From: an uncultured Flavobacteriaceae bacterium
GTDB taxonomy: Bacteria; Bacteroidota; Bacteroidia; Flavobacteriales; Flavobacteriaceae
NCBI GenBank assembly: GCA_913065125.1
Contig: CAJYAG010000004.1
Location: 62,001-126,000 of the forward strand
Direction of reading: 5' to 3'
DNA: 64,000 nt
Part shown: in pieces, positions 50,260 to 58,608 of the stretch
Numbering within the stretch: position 1 is the first letter of the stretch
How the letters are laid out: each line of letters begins with the position of its first letter
Program-made: the position numbers and the translations under genes
Notes under the pieces: model-generated
Database searches by the model: none
Told to the model about the DNA's origin: nothing
What the model saw: the letters and a program-made list of their open reading frames with translations, nothing else

Positions 50260-52077
50260 TTATTTTATTGCTTTTTCAAAAGCATCTTTTCCGCCAACAA
50301 CAGGAATCGTAATTGAAGTTCCGTTTAAGTCAACAGTTAATTCAGTTCCCGGTTTTGGTAACAAAGTATAGTTGTTATCACTAGAAAAAATCATCAATCC
50401 AATTTGTTGTCCTTTTTTAATAATTTGATCATCTGGTTGTAAATCAAATGTCATTTCATAATACTTTCCAGGTTTTAACGGATTACTTTTACGTAATGAT
50501 TTGTAGTTCTGTAAATCTGCCCAACCACGCGTAATTATATTGTCTGTAATGACTGTTCTTCTTCCTTCATTCCAAGGTAAAGAAACCAACCAAACTGATA
50601 AATTTACTGCAGGTTTACTACTCGCGATTTTTACGGTTATTGAAGCCAATCCAGAGATATGAACGTCTTCTTTTAAAGTCGGACTTACATATAATAATCT
50701 ATGATTTGTATATTCCGCTTGCGCTAAAACTTCCCCAGAAAAAGAATAATTATCTACTAAAGTTTCTTTTATTTTTAAATTTGATTTGTTGGTTGATAAA
50801 CCTCCAGCTTTTGGAGCACCAGCATTCAAAAATAGCTGAACAGGTTTTGCATCAGGATTAGGATAATCTTTGTACGAAGTTGGGTTATCTCTTTTGTCAT
50901 TTTCTCTTACAATCCAAGCTTTTGCATCGTTCTCAACACCGTTTTCAATTCCGTGTAAATAATGTGTAAACCAACGATTCATCATTGTCATTGGTGGCGG
51001 TCCACCATGTCCATTTTGATGATAAAAAATTTGAGAAGGAATTCCCATTTCTTTTGCTCTTTGATAAATTCTATAACTGTGTTCTGGCATTACATTCCAG
51101 TCATTAAATCCGTGCGACATTAACAATGCTGCTTTCATAGGTTTCATGTCATTTAGATAATCTCTTCCTGCCCAAAAATCATTATAATCTCCAGTAATTC
51201 TATCCAATCCATTTGCCATTTCTGTATCACGAACAACTTTATTATTACGAGCTCTATTTTCTTCTTTTCCACTATGGATAAAATCATATAAAACATCAAT
51301 ATCTTCACCTAAATATCCACCAGGAGAACGAACCAAACCGTTTGATCTATAATAATGATAATACGAAGTATTTGGTGCAATTGGAATAATTGCTTCCAAC
51401 CCTTTTACGCCAGTTGTTGCTGCAGCTAACGGAATTGTTCCGTTGTAAGAAGTTCCGGTCATTCCCACTTTTCCAGTCGACCAATATGCTATTACTTTTT
51501 CATTTCCTTCTCTAGATGTAAAACCTTTTGCTCTTCCACACAACCAATCGATTACAGCTTTTGGAGCTAAAGATTCGTTATCGCCACCAACAGTTGGCGA
51601 ACCATCTGATAAACCTGTTCCTGGAGATGAAGAATGTACTACGATATATCCTCTTGGAACCCAAGTTCTAATTTGTGAATTTGAAATAATTGGGCGTTTT
51701 CCTGTTCTCTTTACTTCGGTGTGATTTCTTGGTTTTGGTTGTTCGCCAAGTTCATGTTTTACATCCCAAAATATTGGTGCGTTTCCTGCGGTTCCAGAAT
51801 AATACGGACTAGATTCATATACAATTGGTAATTTTAATCCTTCAGTTTCTGTTTGTTTTGGTCTTGTGACAGAAACATGCATTCTGTCTAATTTTCCATC
51901 TCCGTCAGAGTCAAATTCTGTTTCTACCCATAAATCGTGACGAAGCCAATCTTTAGGATCTTTAAATGTTTCTACAATTTGTGCTTCTCCGTCTTTAAAA
52001 ACAGGAACGGTTTTTTCTTGTGCTTGAACTGTAAATCCAACTAGAAACAGTGTAAGTGTTAGAAATTTTATTTTCAT
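50260..52077 (-). CDS. Exported S15/CocE-family hydrolase (Xaa-Pro dipeptidyl-peptidase-like)
   Basis: This 605-residue enzyme has a signal peptide ending QAQ20. The catalytic triad is Ser210 (GMTGTSYNG), Asp326 (SHGFNDWNV) and His357 (HQNGHGGPP). A C-terminal jelly-roll domain (CocE/NonD; DVHISGLASITVKIA) completes it. Family members cleave X-Pro dipeptides from peptides or hydrolyse esters and amides. The Pro-rich N-terminal EAQIVETFKDPKDWLRHDLW with ETEFDSDGDG is like periplasmic PepX homologues of Bacteroidota. It is the last gene of a four-gene operon with a BVMO and two amidases. Confidence 0.85.
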   Translation of the reverse strand: MKIKFLTLTLFLVGFTVQAQEKTVPVFKDGEAQIVETFKDPKDWLRHDLWVETEFDSDGDGKLDRMHVSVTRPKQTETEGLKLPIVYESSPYYSGTAGNAPIFWDVKHELGEQPKPRNHTEVKRTGKRPIISNSQIRTWVPRGYIVVHSSSPGTGLSDGSPTVGGDNESLAPKAVIDWLCGRAKGFTSREGNEKVIAYWSTGKVGMTGTSYNGTIPLAAATTGVKGLEAIIPIAPNTSYYHYYRSNGLVRSPGGYLGEDIDVLYDFIHSGKEENRARNNKVVRDTEMANGLDRITGDYNDFWAGRDYLNDMKPMKAALLMSHGFNDWNVMPEHSYRIYQRAKEMGIPSQIFYHQNGHGGPPPMTMMNRWFTHYLHGIENGVENDAKAWIVRENDKRDNPTSYKDYPNPDAKPVQLFLNAGAPKAGGLSTNKSNLKIKETLVDNYSFSGEVLAQAEYTNHRLLYVSPTLKEDVHISGLASITVKIASSKPAVNLSVWLVSLPWNEGRRTVITDNIITRGWADLQNYKSLRKSNPLKPGKYYEMTFDLQPDDQIIKKGQQIGLMIFSSDNNYTLLPKPGTELTVDLNGTSITIPVVGGKDAFEKAIK

Positions 52078-52085
52078 AATTATGT

Positions 52086-53528
52086 TTATTTAAATTGTAA
52101 TTGTTTATCTGTTATTTTATTTATGCGTAATGTTTTATAATCTCTAAAATAGTTCTGGTACAATTTCCATGGAGTTTTAGAACCTTGCAATGGAAACATG
52201 TCCTTATCTCTATGGATATAGCTAGAGTTAAGATTTAATAAAGGTAACGTTTCCATAGCATCATCCATAATTTGTGGAATAACATAAGTGTAGTTTTTTT
52301 TCTCCATAAACTTTAAAAGCCGATTGGCATATTCACTTGTTAAATCACTTTTTAGTGTCCAAGAAGCATTTGTGTATCCCGCAAAAAAGATACAATTTGG
52401 CAATCCACTTAACATTAAGCCTCGGTATGTTAGTGATTTTGAAATGTCAAATTCTTTACCGTCAATTGTTGCTTTTGCACCTCCAAAAGCTAATAGTTTT
52501 AATCCAGTTGCAGAAATGATAATATCAGCTTTTAACTCTTCTCCAGATTTAATTTTAATTCCGTTTTCGGTAAAAGTTTCAATTTGATCAGTAACTATTG
52601 ATGCTTTTCCTTTTTTGATCGATTTAAACAAATCGCCATCCGGAGCTACACAAAACCGTTGGTCCCAAGGTTTATAATTGGGTGCAAAATGTGGTTCTGC
52701 AGAAATAGTTCCTAATTCTTTTTGAGCCCCTTTAATAATCAATTTTCTCATTGTGTTTGGCCACCATTTACAGACATTAAAAAAGATAACTTGTGTTAAA
52801 ATGTTTTTAAAACGGATGATTTTATGTGCTGCTTTTTTAGGTAATATTTTTTTTAAAAATGCAGCCACTTTATCTTTGTTCGGAAAAGTACCAACGTAAG
52901 TTGGAGATCTTTGTAACATGGTAATATGAGCAGTATCATCAGCCATTTTTGGTACAATAGTTACGGCGGTTGCTCCGCTTCCAATAACAACAACTTTTTT
53001 ACCTTTATAATCTAAATCTTCTGGCCAATGTTGAGGATGAATTACCTTTCCTTTATAATTTTCAATTCCAGGATACTTTGGTGTATATCCATTTTTATAG
53101 TTGTAATAACCAGTGCAAATAAATAGAAAATTACACGTGTAGGTTTCTATGGTGTTTGTTTTAGAACTTGTGGTGTTTACTGTCCAAATATTTTTTGTTG
53201 TATCAAAATTAACTGATGTAACTTCTGTTTGATATTGAATTTTATCTCGTATTTGATACTCGTCAACAGCTTCATTCAAGTACTTTAAAATTGTTGGAGC
53301 ATCGGCAAAAGATTTAGAATGATCCCAAGTTTTGAACGAATAGCCAAAAGTATACATGTCAGAATCTGATCGAATACCTGGATATTTAAACAAACTCCAT
53401 GTTCCGCCAAGTTCTTCTCTAGCTTCTAATATTCTATAGCTTTTTCTTTTATTTTTTCGTTCTAAATGACAAGCTTCACCAATTCCAGACAGTCCACCAC
53501 CAACTATAATAATATCTGTATGCAGCAT
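52086..53528 (-). CDS. EthA-like Baeyer-Villiger monooxygenase
   Basis: This 480-residue flavin monooxygenase has a first FAD Rossmann motif VGGGLSGIG (9-17) and a second for NADPH in VVVIGSGATAVTIVP (179-193). The BVMO fingerprint F/YxGxxxHxxxWP is present as YKGKVIHPQHWP (158-169). KYPGIRSDSDMYTFGYSF is characteristic of the EthA branch. These enzymes insert oxygen next to ketones to give esters or lactones, or oxidise sulfides. Here the ester product could feed the neighbouring hydrolases. It is cytosolic, unlike its exported neighbours. Confidence 0.85.
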   Translation of the reverse strand: MLHTDIIIVGGGLSGIGEACHLERKNKRKSYRILEAREELGGTWSLFKYPGIRSDSDMYTFGYSFKTWDHSKSFADAPTILKYLNEAVDEYQIRDKIQYQTEVTSVNFDTTKNIWTVNTTSSKTNTIETYTCNFLFICTGYYNYKNGYTPKYPGIENYKGKVIHPQHWPEDLDYKGKKVVVIGSGATAVTIVPKMADDTAHITMLQRSPTYVGTFPNKDKVAAFLKKILPKKAAHKIIRFKNILTQVIFFNVCKWWPNTMRKLIIKGAQKELGTISAEPHFAPNYKPWDQRFCVAPDGDLFKSIKKGKASIVTDQIETFTENGIKIKSGEELKADIIISATGLKLLAFGGAKATIDGKEFDISKSLTYRGLMLSGLPNCIFFAGYTNASWTLKSDLTSEYANRLLKFMEKKNYTYVIPQIMDDAMETLPLLNLNSSYIHRDKDMFPLQGSKTPWKLYQNYFRDYKTLRINKITDKQLQFK

Positions 53529-53532
53529 TGTT

Positions 53533-55719
53533 TTATTTTTCTTCTCCAGGGTGATAGGTTGATTTTGCTCTTTTTAAAACATCTTCTCTATAATATGCAA
53601 CTTCTTTAAATTGTTTGTCAGCATAACGTTGTGATTGATCAGAAAAATGAGGAGACTTTGGATCTCCACTTTGTCCACCAGCCAACATCGTTTTTGCAGT
53701 CACTTTATCTCCAAATTCTACCACAGCAACAAAACTATTTCCGGATGTTCCATATTGACGTTTGGTATCTTTTCCGAAGCGCGTTCCGAATGAAGCCAAA
53801 GCTCCCCAAGAGCTTGAAGCCATTCCAACTGCTATACTTGGTTTTGCATCGTTAAAATCTTGCTGGATTTTTCCATCATTTCGTTGGTAACGATTAAATT
53901 CTCCCCAAGGAGTTTTCCAAGAGCCAAAATCTGCTTTAAGTTTATCTAAACTTTGTTGAAAAATTGCTAAGCGTTCTTTATAGCTAGCAGTTTTACTCAT
54001 GTATTCAAATCGTCCTAGTCTGCTGATTCTTTTGTTCCCTTCCATACTTGGAATCTTTCCTGAACGGTAATAAGCGTTTAAGTAAAATTGCGTCAAGGTC
54101 ATTCCTACAGAATTCACACCTACTTTAAAATCCCATTTCTTTAATAAAGCAATTGCTTCTCTTGCTTCTCTACTTTTTACGGGTGATTTTTTTGCTGCTT
54201 CTAACAATCCTGTAATCAACATATCAGCTCCTGGTAAATACGGATCGTATGCTAAATCTATTAAAGAATTTAAAGTTAAATCGGATGCTTTTGTAAGCAA
54301 CGGAATTGCATGAACTCCTCTAAAATTTTCAGGAAAAGAATGCATGTAAGCAGGATAATCTTCTTTTTTAGGGCTGTATTCTAAAGCACTTGTAAACGGA
54401 GTAGAATTACAATTCTGTATCCAGCCGTTTGGTGGATTCAACACCATAATATTCTCTTCTAAAGGATGCAAACCTTGCCAATCTGTTTCTGGATTACTTC
54501 CATCTACGGGTTTTGTGTAATCGAACTTTTCATTTCTTTTTGGAATAAAATTTCCGTGATAATAAGCAATTGTTCCGTCTGCATCTGCATACACTGTATT
54601 GTTTGATGAATTTGTTCTGATATCCATCATTTCATAAAATTCTTTATGATTTGATTTTTTAGTTCTTGTAAAAGATTGTTCCAATGCTTTAATCGGACTC
54701 CACATCAAAGCGGTTGTTACCCATTTATCACCGTTTGCATGCGTAATTGGACCATGATGAGTTCTATACGTCATAAAAGATTTCTCTTTGATTCCGTCTT
54801 TAGATGAATATTTTAAACTCACTTTAATAGAATCCATTGGTTTAATTTCTTCTCCGTATTTGTACGAAGTTTTAGCACCATTTTTAACTACTGTTTCCTC
54901 AAATTCATCAATAATATCTGTTCCTGTTGATGTGTGCATCCAGCCAGTTTTACTGTTAAATCCTTGATAGACAAAAAATTGCCCCCAAGTTACGGCTCCG
55001 TAAGCATTTAATCCTTCTTCACTAACCATATGCACTTCGCCTCTAAAAAAGAAAGAAGTATGCGGATTGATCAACAACATTGCTTTTCCAGATTTTGTTT
55101 TTGAACCAGCAATTGCAAATCCGTTAGAACCTCTTGGTTCATCATCTTTTAAACGAATTAAACCATCATCAACAATTGCCATTTTAGTATCCTTGTCGTA
55201 AAACTCTTTAATTTTTCTAGTAGAAACTCTTTCAATATCTCCACCGATAGAACCTTCACTAAAATACATGGTCATCCAAGGTTCAAAATGTGTAATTAAT
55301 TTTGGTTTTACTTCTGGATTTTTCGCCAAGTAATAATTCAATCCGTCAGCAAAAGCAACACATAGTTTTTGTAACCAAGCTGGGCTGTTTTCAAAATTTT
55401 CTTTGGCTTCTTTTTCGGTCATATATAAACGAGCACGTAAATCGCTATACAACGATTTTTCGCCTTCTATTTCGGCCAATCTACCAATTGCCCATATATA
55501 ATTTCGCTCTACACGATTAAAATCATCTTCTGCTTGGGCATATAATAATCCGAATACGGCATCTGCATCTGTTTTACCGTAAATATGCGGAACACCAAAA
55601 TCGTCTCTAATAATTTCTGTGTTTTTTGCGTGTTGTTCCCAACGTTCTTGTTCGGTTAATTCTTTATTGCCTGTGCAGCTTGCAAGAACAATGAATGAGA
55701 GTATAAATAATTTTTTCAT
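53533..55719 (-). CDS. Exported penicillin-acylase family lipoprotein
   Basis: This 728-residue Ntn-hydrolase is made as a precursor. The lipobox LASC gives lipid-modified Cys15. The alpha part contains IIRDDFGVPHIYG (36-48). The maturation site and nucleophile are Gly197-Ser198 in PRGSNGFAIAG. An oxyanion-type residue follows in a segment with HTSFFFRGEVHM. The family cleaves amides such as penicillin G, acyl-homoserine lactones or cyclic lipopeptides. The specific substrate is unknown. It is 4 bases from the BVMO gene and 3 bases from the AEH-like gene. Confidence 0.87.
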   Translation of the reverse strand: MKKLFILSFIVLASCTGNKELTEQERWEQHAKNTEIIRDDFGVPHIYGKTDADAVFGLLYAQAEDDFNRVERNYIWAIGRLAEIEGEKSLYSDLRARLYMTEKEAKENFENSPAWLQKLCVAFADGLNYYLAKNPEVKPKLITHFEPWMTMYFSEGSIGGDIERVSTRKIKEFYDKDTKMAIVDDGLIRLKDDEPRGSNGFAIAGSKTKSGKAMLLINPHTSFFFRGEVHMVSEEGLNAYGAVTWGQFFVYQGFNSKTGWMHTSTGTDIIDEFEETVVKNGAKTSYKYGEEIKPMDSIKVSLKYSSKDGIKEKSFMTYRTHHGPITHANGDKWVTTALMWSPIKALEQSFTRTKKSNHKEFYEMMDIRTNSSNNTVYADADGTIAYYHGNFIPKRNEKFDYTKPVDGSNPETDWQGLHPLEENIMVLNPPNGWIQNCNSTPFTSALEYSPKKEDYPAYMHSFPENFRGVHAIPLLTKASDLTLNSLIDLAYDPYLPGADMLITGLLEAAKKSPVKSREAREAIALLKKWDFKVGVNSVGMTLTQFYLNAYYRSGKIPSMEGNKRISRLGRFEYMSKTASYKERLAIFQQSLDKLKADFGSWKTPWGEFNRYQRNDGKIQQDFNDAKPSIAVGMASSSWGALASFGTRFGKDTKRQYGTSGNSFVAVVEFGDKVTAKTMLAGGQSGDPKSPHFSDQSQRYADKQFKEVAYYREDVLKRAKSTYHPGEEK

Positions 55720-55722
55720 TTT

Positions 55723-57651
55723 TTAGTTTTTAAGTACTGTAAATTCTATTGCAGAATCTGTAAATACAGTATGAGTTTGGGTTTTAAAATCTTTTTCGTC
55801 TGCTTTGTAAATGTTGTCTACATAAGTTTGCGGATTTAAATCTATCAAAGGAAACCAAGTACTTTGCACTTGAATTTGTAATTTATGTCCCTTTTTAAAA
55901 GTGTGAAAAACGTCTTGTAACTTTAAGTTTACAGCTGTTTTTCTATTAGCTACAAAAGGTTCTGGTGTTGAGAAACTATTTCTAAAACGACCACGCATTA
56001 CTTCGCTACGAACCATTAAGTGATAGTTGCTCATTTTTAAATGCGATTGCATATTTTTATTATTGTTTTTTGCATCTTTTGGGTGCACATCAATTACTTT
56101 AACAATCCAATCGGCTGCAGTTCCTGTTGTTGCTACTTTTAGTTTTGCTAAAATATCTCCTGCTAAGGTAAAATCTTCGGTCAATACATCCGTTTCAAAA
56201 ACCAATACATCTGGTCTTCTTGCAGCAAAACGCTGATCGTCTGTCATGTATTTTCTAGGTGTAAAAACCGTTTTAATATCTTCAGAATACGGAACTGGGC
56301 GTTTGACATCACTAATAAATTCAATTCCTTTTGTGCTTTTCTTTGTAGCAGTTAATTTTTGATTTTCTGATAAAAACCAATCTTCTTTTACAGCTTGTTT
56401 TGGTGGCCAAACATCAAAAGAACTCCATTCTTTTTTCCCTGAATCATACACATAGGCTTCTGGCAATCCAGAATTTTTATCGCCACTTCCTTTTAAGAAA
56501 TGATTAAAGAATTTAGATTCTATTTCTTTTTGAAATTTTAACGAAATTGAATCTCCGAAATAATAATTTCCAACAATGTTTTTCACAGAACTTCTAGACC
56601 ATCCACCGTGATCCCAAGGTCCAAAAACCAAGGTATTGTAATTATTTGGTTGGTGTTTTTCAATTCCTTTATAGGTTTCTAACGGTCCGTATAAATCTTC
56701 TGCATCAAATTCTCCACCAACAACCATCGTTGCAACTGTAGCAGGAACCTTATCTAAATGCTGAATGATTCCTTTGCTTTTCCACACTTCATCGTAATTT
56801 GGGTGTTCAATAATTTCTTTCCAAAAGAAATCGTCTATTTTGTCGTTATTCTGTGGACTTAAATTATCGACCGTTTCTTTTCTAAAATACTTGTTTAAAT
56901 TTTTTAACGGACCAGCATCTAAAAAGAATTGATATTGGTCTTGAGAATCCATTGTTGGTAAAGCATACCAAGCTGTATCTGTTGGCGTATCTTTATAAGC
57001 GCCAAACAAAGAAACAGCTCTAAAATAACTCAACAAAAAAGCGCCATTATGATGAAAATCATCAAAGAAAAAATCTGCAATTGATGCTTGTGGCGACGCT
57101 GCTTTTAAAGCTGGATGCGCATCAATCGTTGAAACTGTTGCGTAATGTCCTGGATATGAAATTCCCCAAGTACCAACTTTACCGTTATTGTTTTCTACAT
57201 TATTAACCAACCAATCAATAGTGTCATATGTATCAGAAGTTTCATCAGTTTGCGTTCCTGTTTTATTCGGGATGTACGCACGCATATTGTCATAAACACC
57301 TTCACTCATCCAGCGTCCACGAACATCTTGATATACAACAATATTTCCTTCTTTCATTAATTGAATGTTCGGTCCAATTTTAGTTTTAAATTTCCCTTCT
57401 CCATACGGCGCACAACTATAAGGCGTTCGTTGTAATAAAATTGGATAGGTTTTACTTTGATCTTTAGGAGCGTAAATTACCGTAAATAATTTTGTTCCGT
57501 CTCGCATTTCAATGCTAACTTCTTTTTTAGTGTAATTATCTTGAACGTAGTTGTTTGATGTTTTTACTTCATCTTTATTAGTGGTGTTACAACTACTTAT
57601 AAAAAGAAGAGAAAATAGCGATAAAACCGAGTAGAAAATTTGTTTTTTCAT
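55723..57651 (-). CDS. CocE/NonD hydrolase, alpha-amino acid ester hydrolase-like lipoprotein
   Basis: This 642-residue lipoprotein (lipobox FISSC, Cys21) is highly similar in motif order to the alpha-amino acid ester hydrolases of Xanthomonas and Acetobacter. The catalytic triad is Ser165 (GTWGISYPGHY), Asp316 (VVGGEFDAED) and His348 (FGPWDHGGW), close to the Xanthomonas citri positions. YQDVRGRWMSEG and IDWLVNNV are conserved. AEHs act on beta-lactam esters and amides with an alpha-amino group; here the native substrate is unknown, perhaps exported peptides. It is the first gene of the operon; the promoter lies in the gap to 57768. Confidence 0.85.
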   Translation of the reverse strand: MKKQIFYSVLSLFSLLFISSCNTTNKDEVKTSNNYVQDNYTKKEVSIEMRDGTKLFTVIYAPKDQSKTYPILLQRTPYSCAPYGEGKFKTKIGPNIQLMKEGNIVVYQDVRGRWMSEGVYDNMRAYIPNKTGTQTDETSDTYDTIDWLVNNVENNNGKVGTWGISYPGHYATVSTIDAHPALKAASPQASIADFFFDDFHHNGAFLLSYFRAVSLFGAYKDTPTDTAWYALPTMDSQDQYQFFLDAGPLKNLNKYFRKETVDNLSPQNNDKIDDFFWKEIIEHPNYDEVWKSKGIIQHLDKVPATVATMVVGGEFDAEDLYGPLETYKGIEKHQPNNYNTLVFGPWDHGGWSRSSVKNIVGNYYFGDSISLKFQKEIESKFFNHFLKGSGDKNSGLPEAYVYDSGKKEWSSFDVWPPKQAVKEDWFLSENQKLTATKKSTKGIEFISDVKRPVPYSEDIKTVFTPRKYMTDDQRFAARRPDVLVFETDVLTEDFTLAGDILAKLKVATTGTAADWIVKVIDVHPKDAKNNNKNMQSHLKMSNYHLMVRSEVMRGRFRNSFSTPEPFVANRKTAVNLKLQDVFHTFKKGHKLQIQVQSTWFPLIDLNPQTYVDNIYKADEKDFKTQTHTVFTDSAIEFTVLKN

Positions 57652-57767
57652 GATATAAGTTTGGATATTAATGAAGTAAATCTACAAAAGAAAAAACATT
57701 TAAGAATCATACAATTTAGTTAAATTGAATTTTAATACATTTATCGAATCATAAAATCAATTTTACA

Positions 57768-58493
57768 ATGAAAAAAAGCATTTTTTTATTACTTGTTTTT
57801 GCACTATTTGGATGTAAAGATTCAGTTAAAAACGAGATTGAACAGAAAAAATTTCCAGCGTTAAAAGAAGGACGCTACAATGTTGCTTTTTTAATTATGG
57901 ACGGAACTTTTAATACAGAACTTACTGCTCCGTACGATATTTTTCAACATACCATTTTTAGAGAAGGAATCAAACAAATGAATGTGTTTACAGTTGCAAA
58001 TACTGATGAAGCAATTACCACTTTTGAAGGAATGCGAATTTTACCAGATTATAATTACCTAAAAGATAGTTTGCCAAAGATTGATATTTTGGTGGTGCCA
58101 AGTGCAGAGCATCATCTAGATTCTGATTTAGAAGATACAGCAATGATAGATTTTGTACAACGGGTTGATAAAGAAGCGCAGTTTATTACTTCGCATTGCG
58201 ATGGCGCTTTTGTTTTGGCAAAAGCAGGAATCTTAAATGGAAAAGTTTCAACAACTTTTCCGAGTGATATTGACCAAATGAGAGCAACTTTTCCAGATTT
58301 AGACATTAGAAAAAATGTGCTATTTGTACATGACGGAAAATACATTACTTCTGCTGGTGGCGCAAAATCATTTGAAGCTGCTTTGTATTTATGTGAATAT
58401 TTATACGGAAAAGAAATTGCAAAAACCTTGGCTGGTGGTTTGGTTATAGATTGGAATCTAGATGATGTTCCGCATTTGGTGGTAAAACAATAA
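57768..58493 (+). CDS. DJ-1/PfpI-family lipoprotein
   Basis: This 241-residue protein has a lipoprotein signal (ALFGC, Cys16) and a DJ-1/PfpI domain. The nucleophilic cysteine lies in the elbow ITSHCDGAFVLAKAG (about residue 143), and the VVPSAEHH strand precedes it. It resembles the N-terminal domain of AraC/GlxA-like proteins but has no DNA-binding part, and the lipid anchor puts it outside the cytoplasm. It could act as a glyoxalase-like or chaperone-like enzyme. It is divergent from the four-gene hydrolase operon. Confidence 0.8.
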   Translation: MKKSIFLLLVFALFGCKDSVKNEIEQKKFPALKEGRYNVAFLIMDGTFNTELTAPYDIFQHTIFREGIKQMNVFTVANTDEAITTFEGMRILPDYNYLKDSLPKIDILVVPSAEHHLDSDLEDTAMIDFVQRVDKEAQFITSHCDGAFVLAKAGILNGKVSTTFPSDIDQMRATFPDLDIRKNVLFVHDGKYITSAGGAKSFEAALYLCEYLYGKEIAKTLAGGLVIDWNLDDVPHLVVKQ

Positions 58494-58498
58494 ATAAT

Positions 58499-58535
58499 TG
58501 TCATTTCGAAATGAAAAACGATTGAGAAATCTACT
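58499..58535. repeat. TGTCATTTCGA-family repeat
   Basis: TGTCATTTCGA at 58499-58509 is followed by AATGAAAAACGATTGAGAAATCTAC, a shortened copy of the dispersed repeat family. Confidence 0.55.
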
Positions 58536-58554
58536 TACAATAACCTTAAGCAAA

Positions 58555-58590
58555 TAAAAAAGCGACTACTTAAAAGTAATCGCTTTTTTT
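58555..58590. terminator. Bidirectional terminator between PfpI and M61 genes
   Basis: GCGACTACT and AGTAATCGC form a stem with one C-A mismatch and a TAAA loop, with A run before and TTTTTTT after. It separates convergent genes. Confidence 0.75.
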
Positions 58591-58608
58591 ATATAATTTG
58601 GTTTCAGT

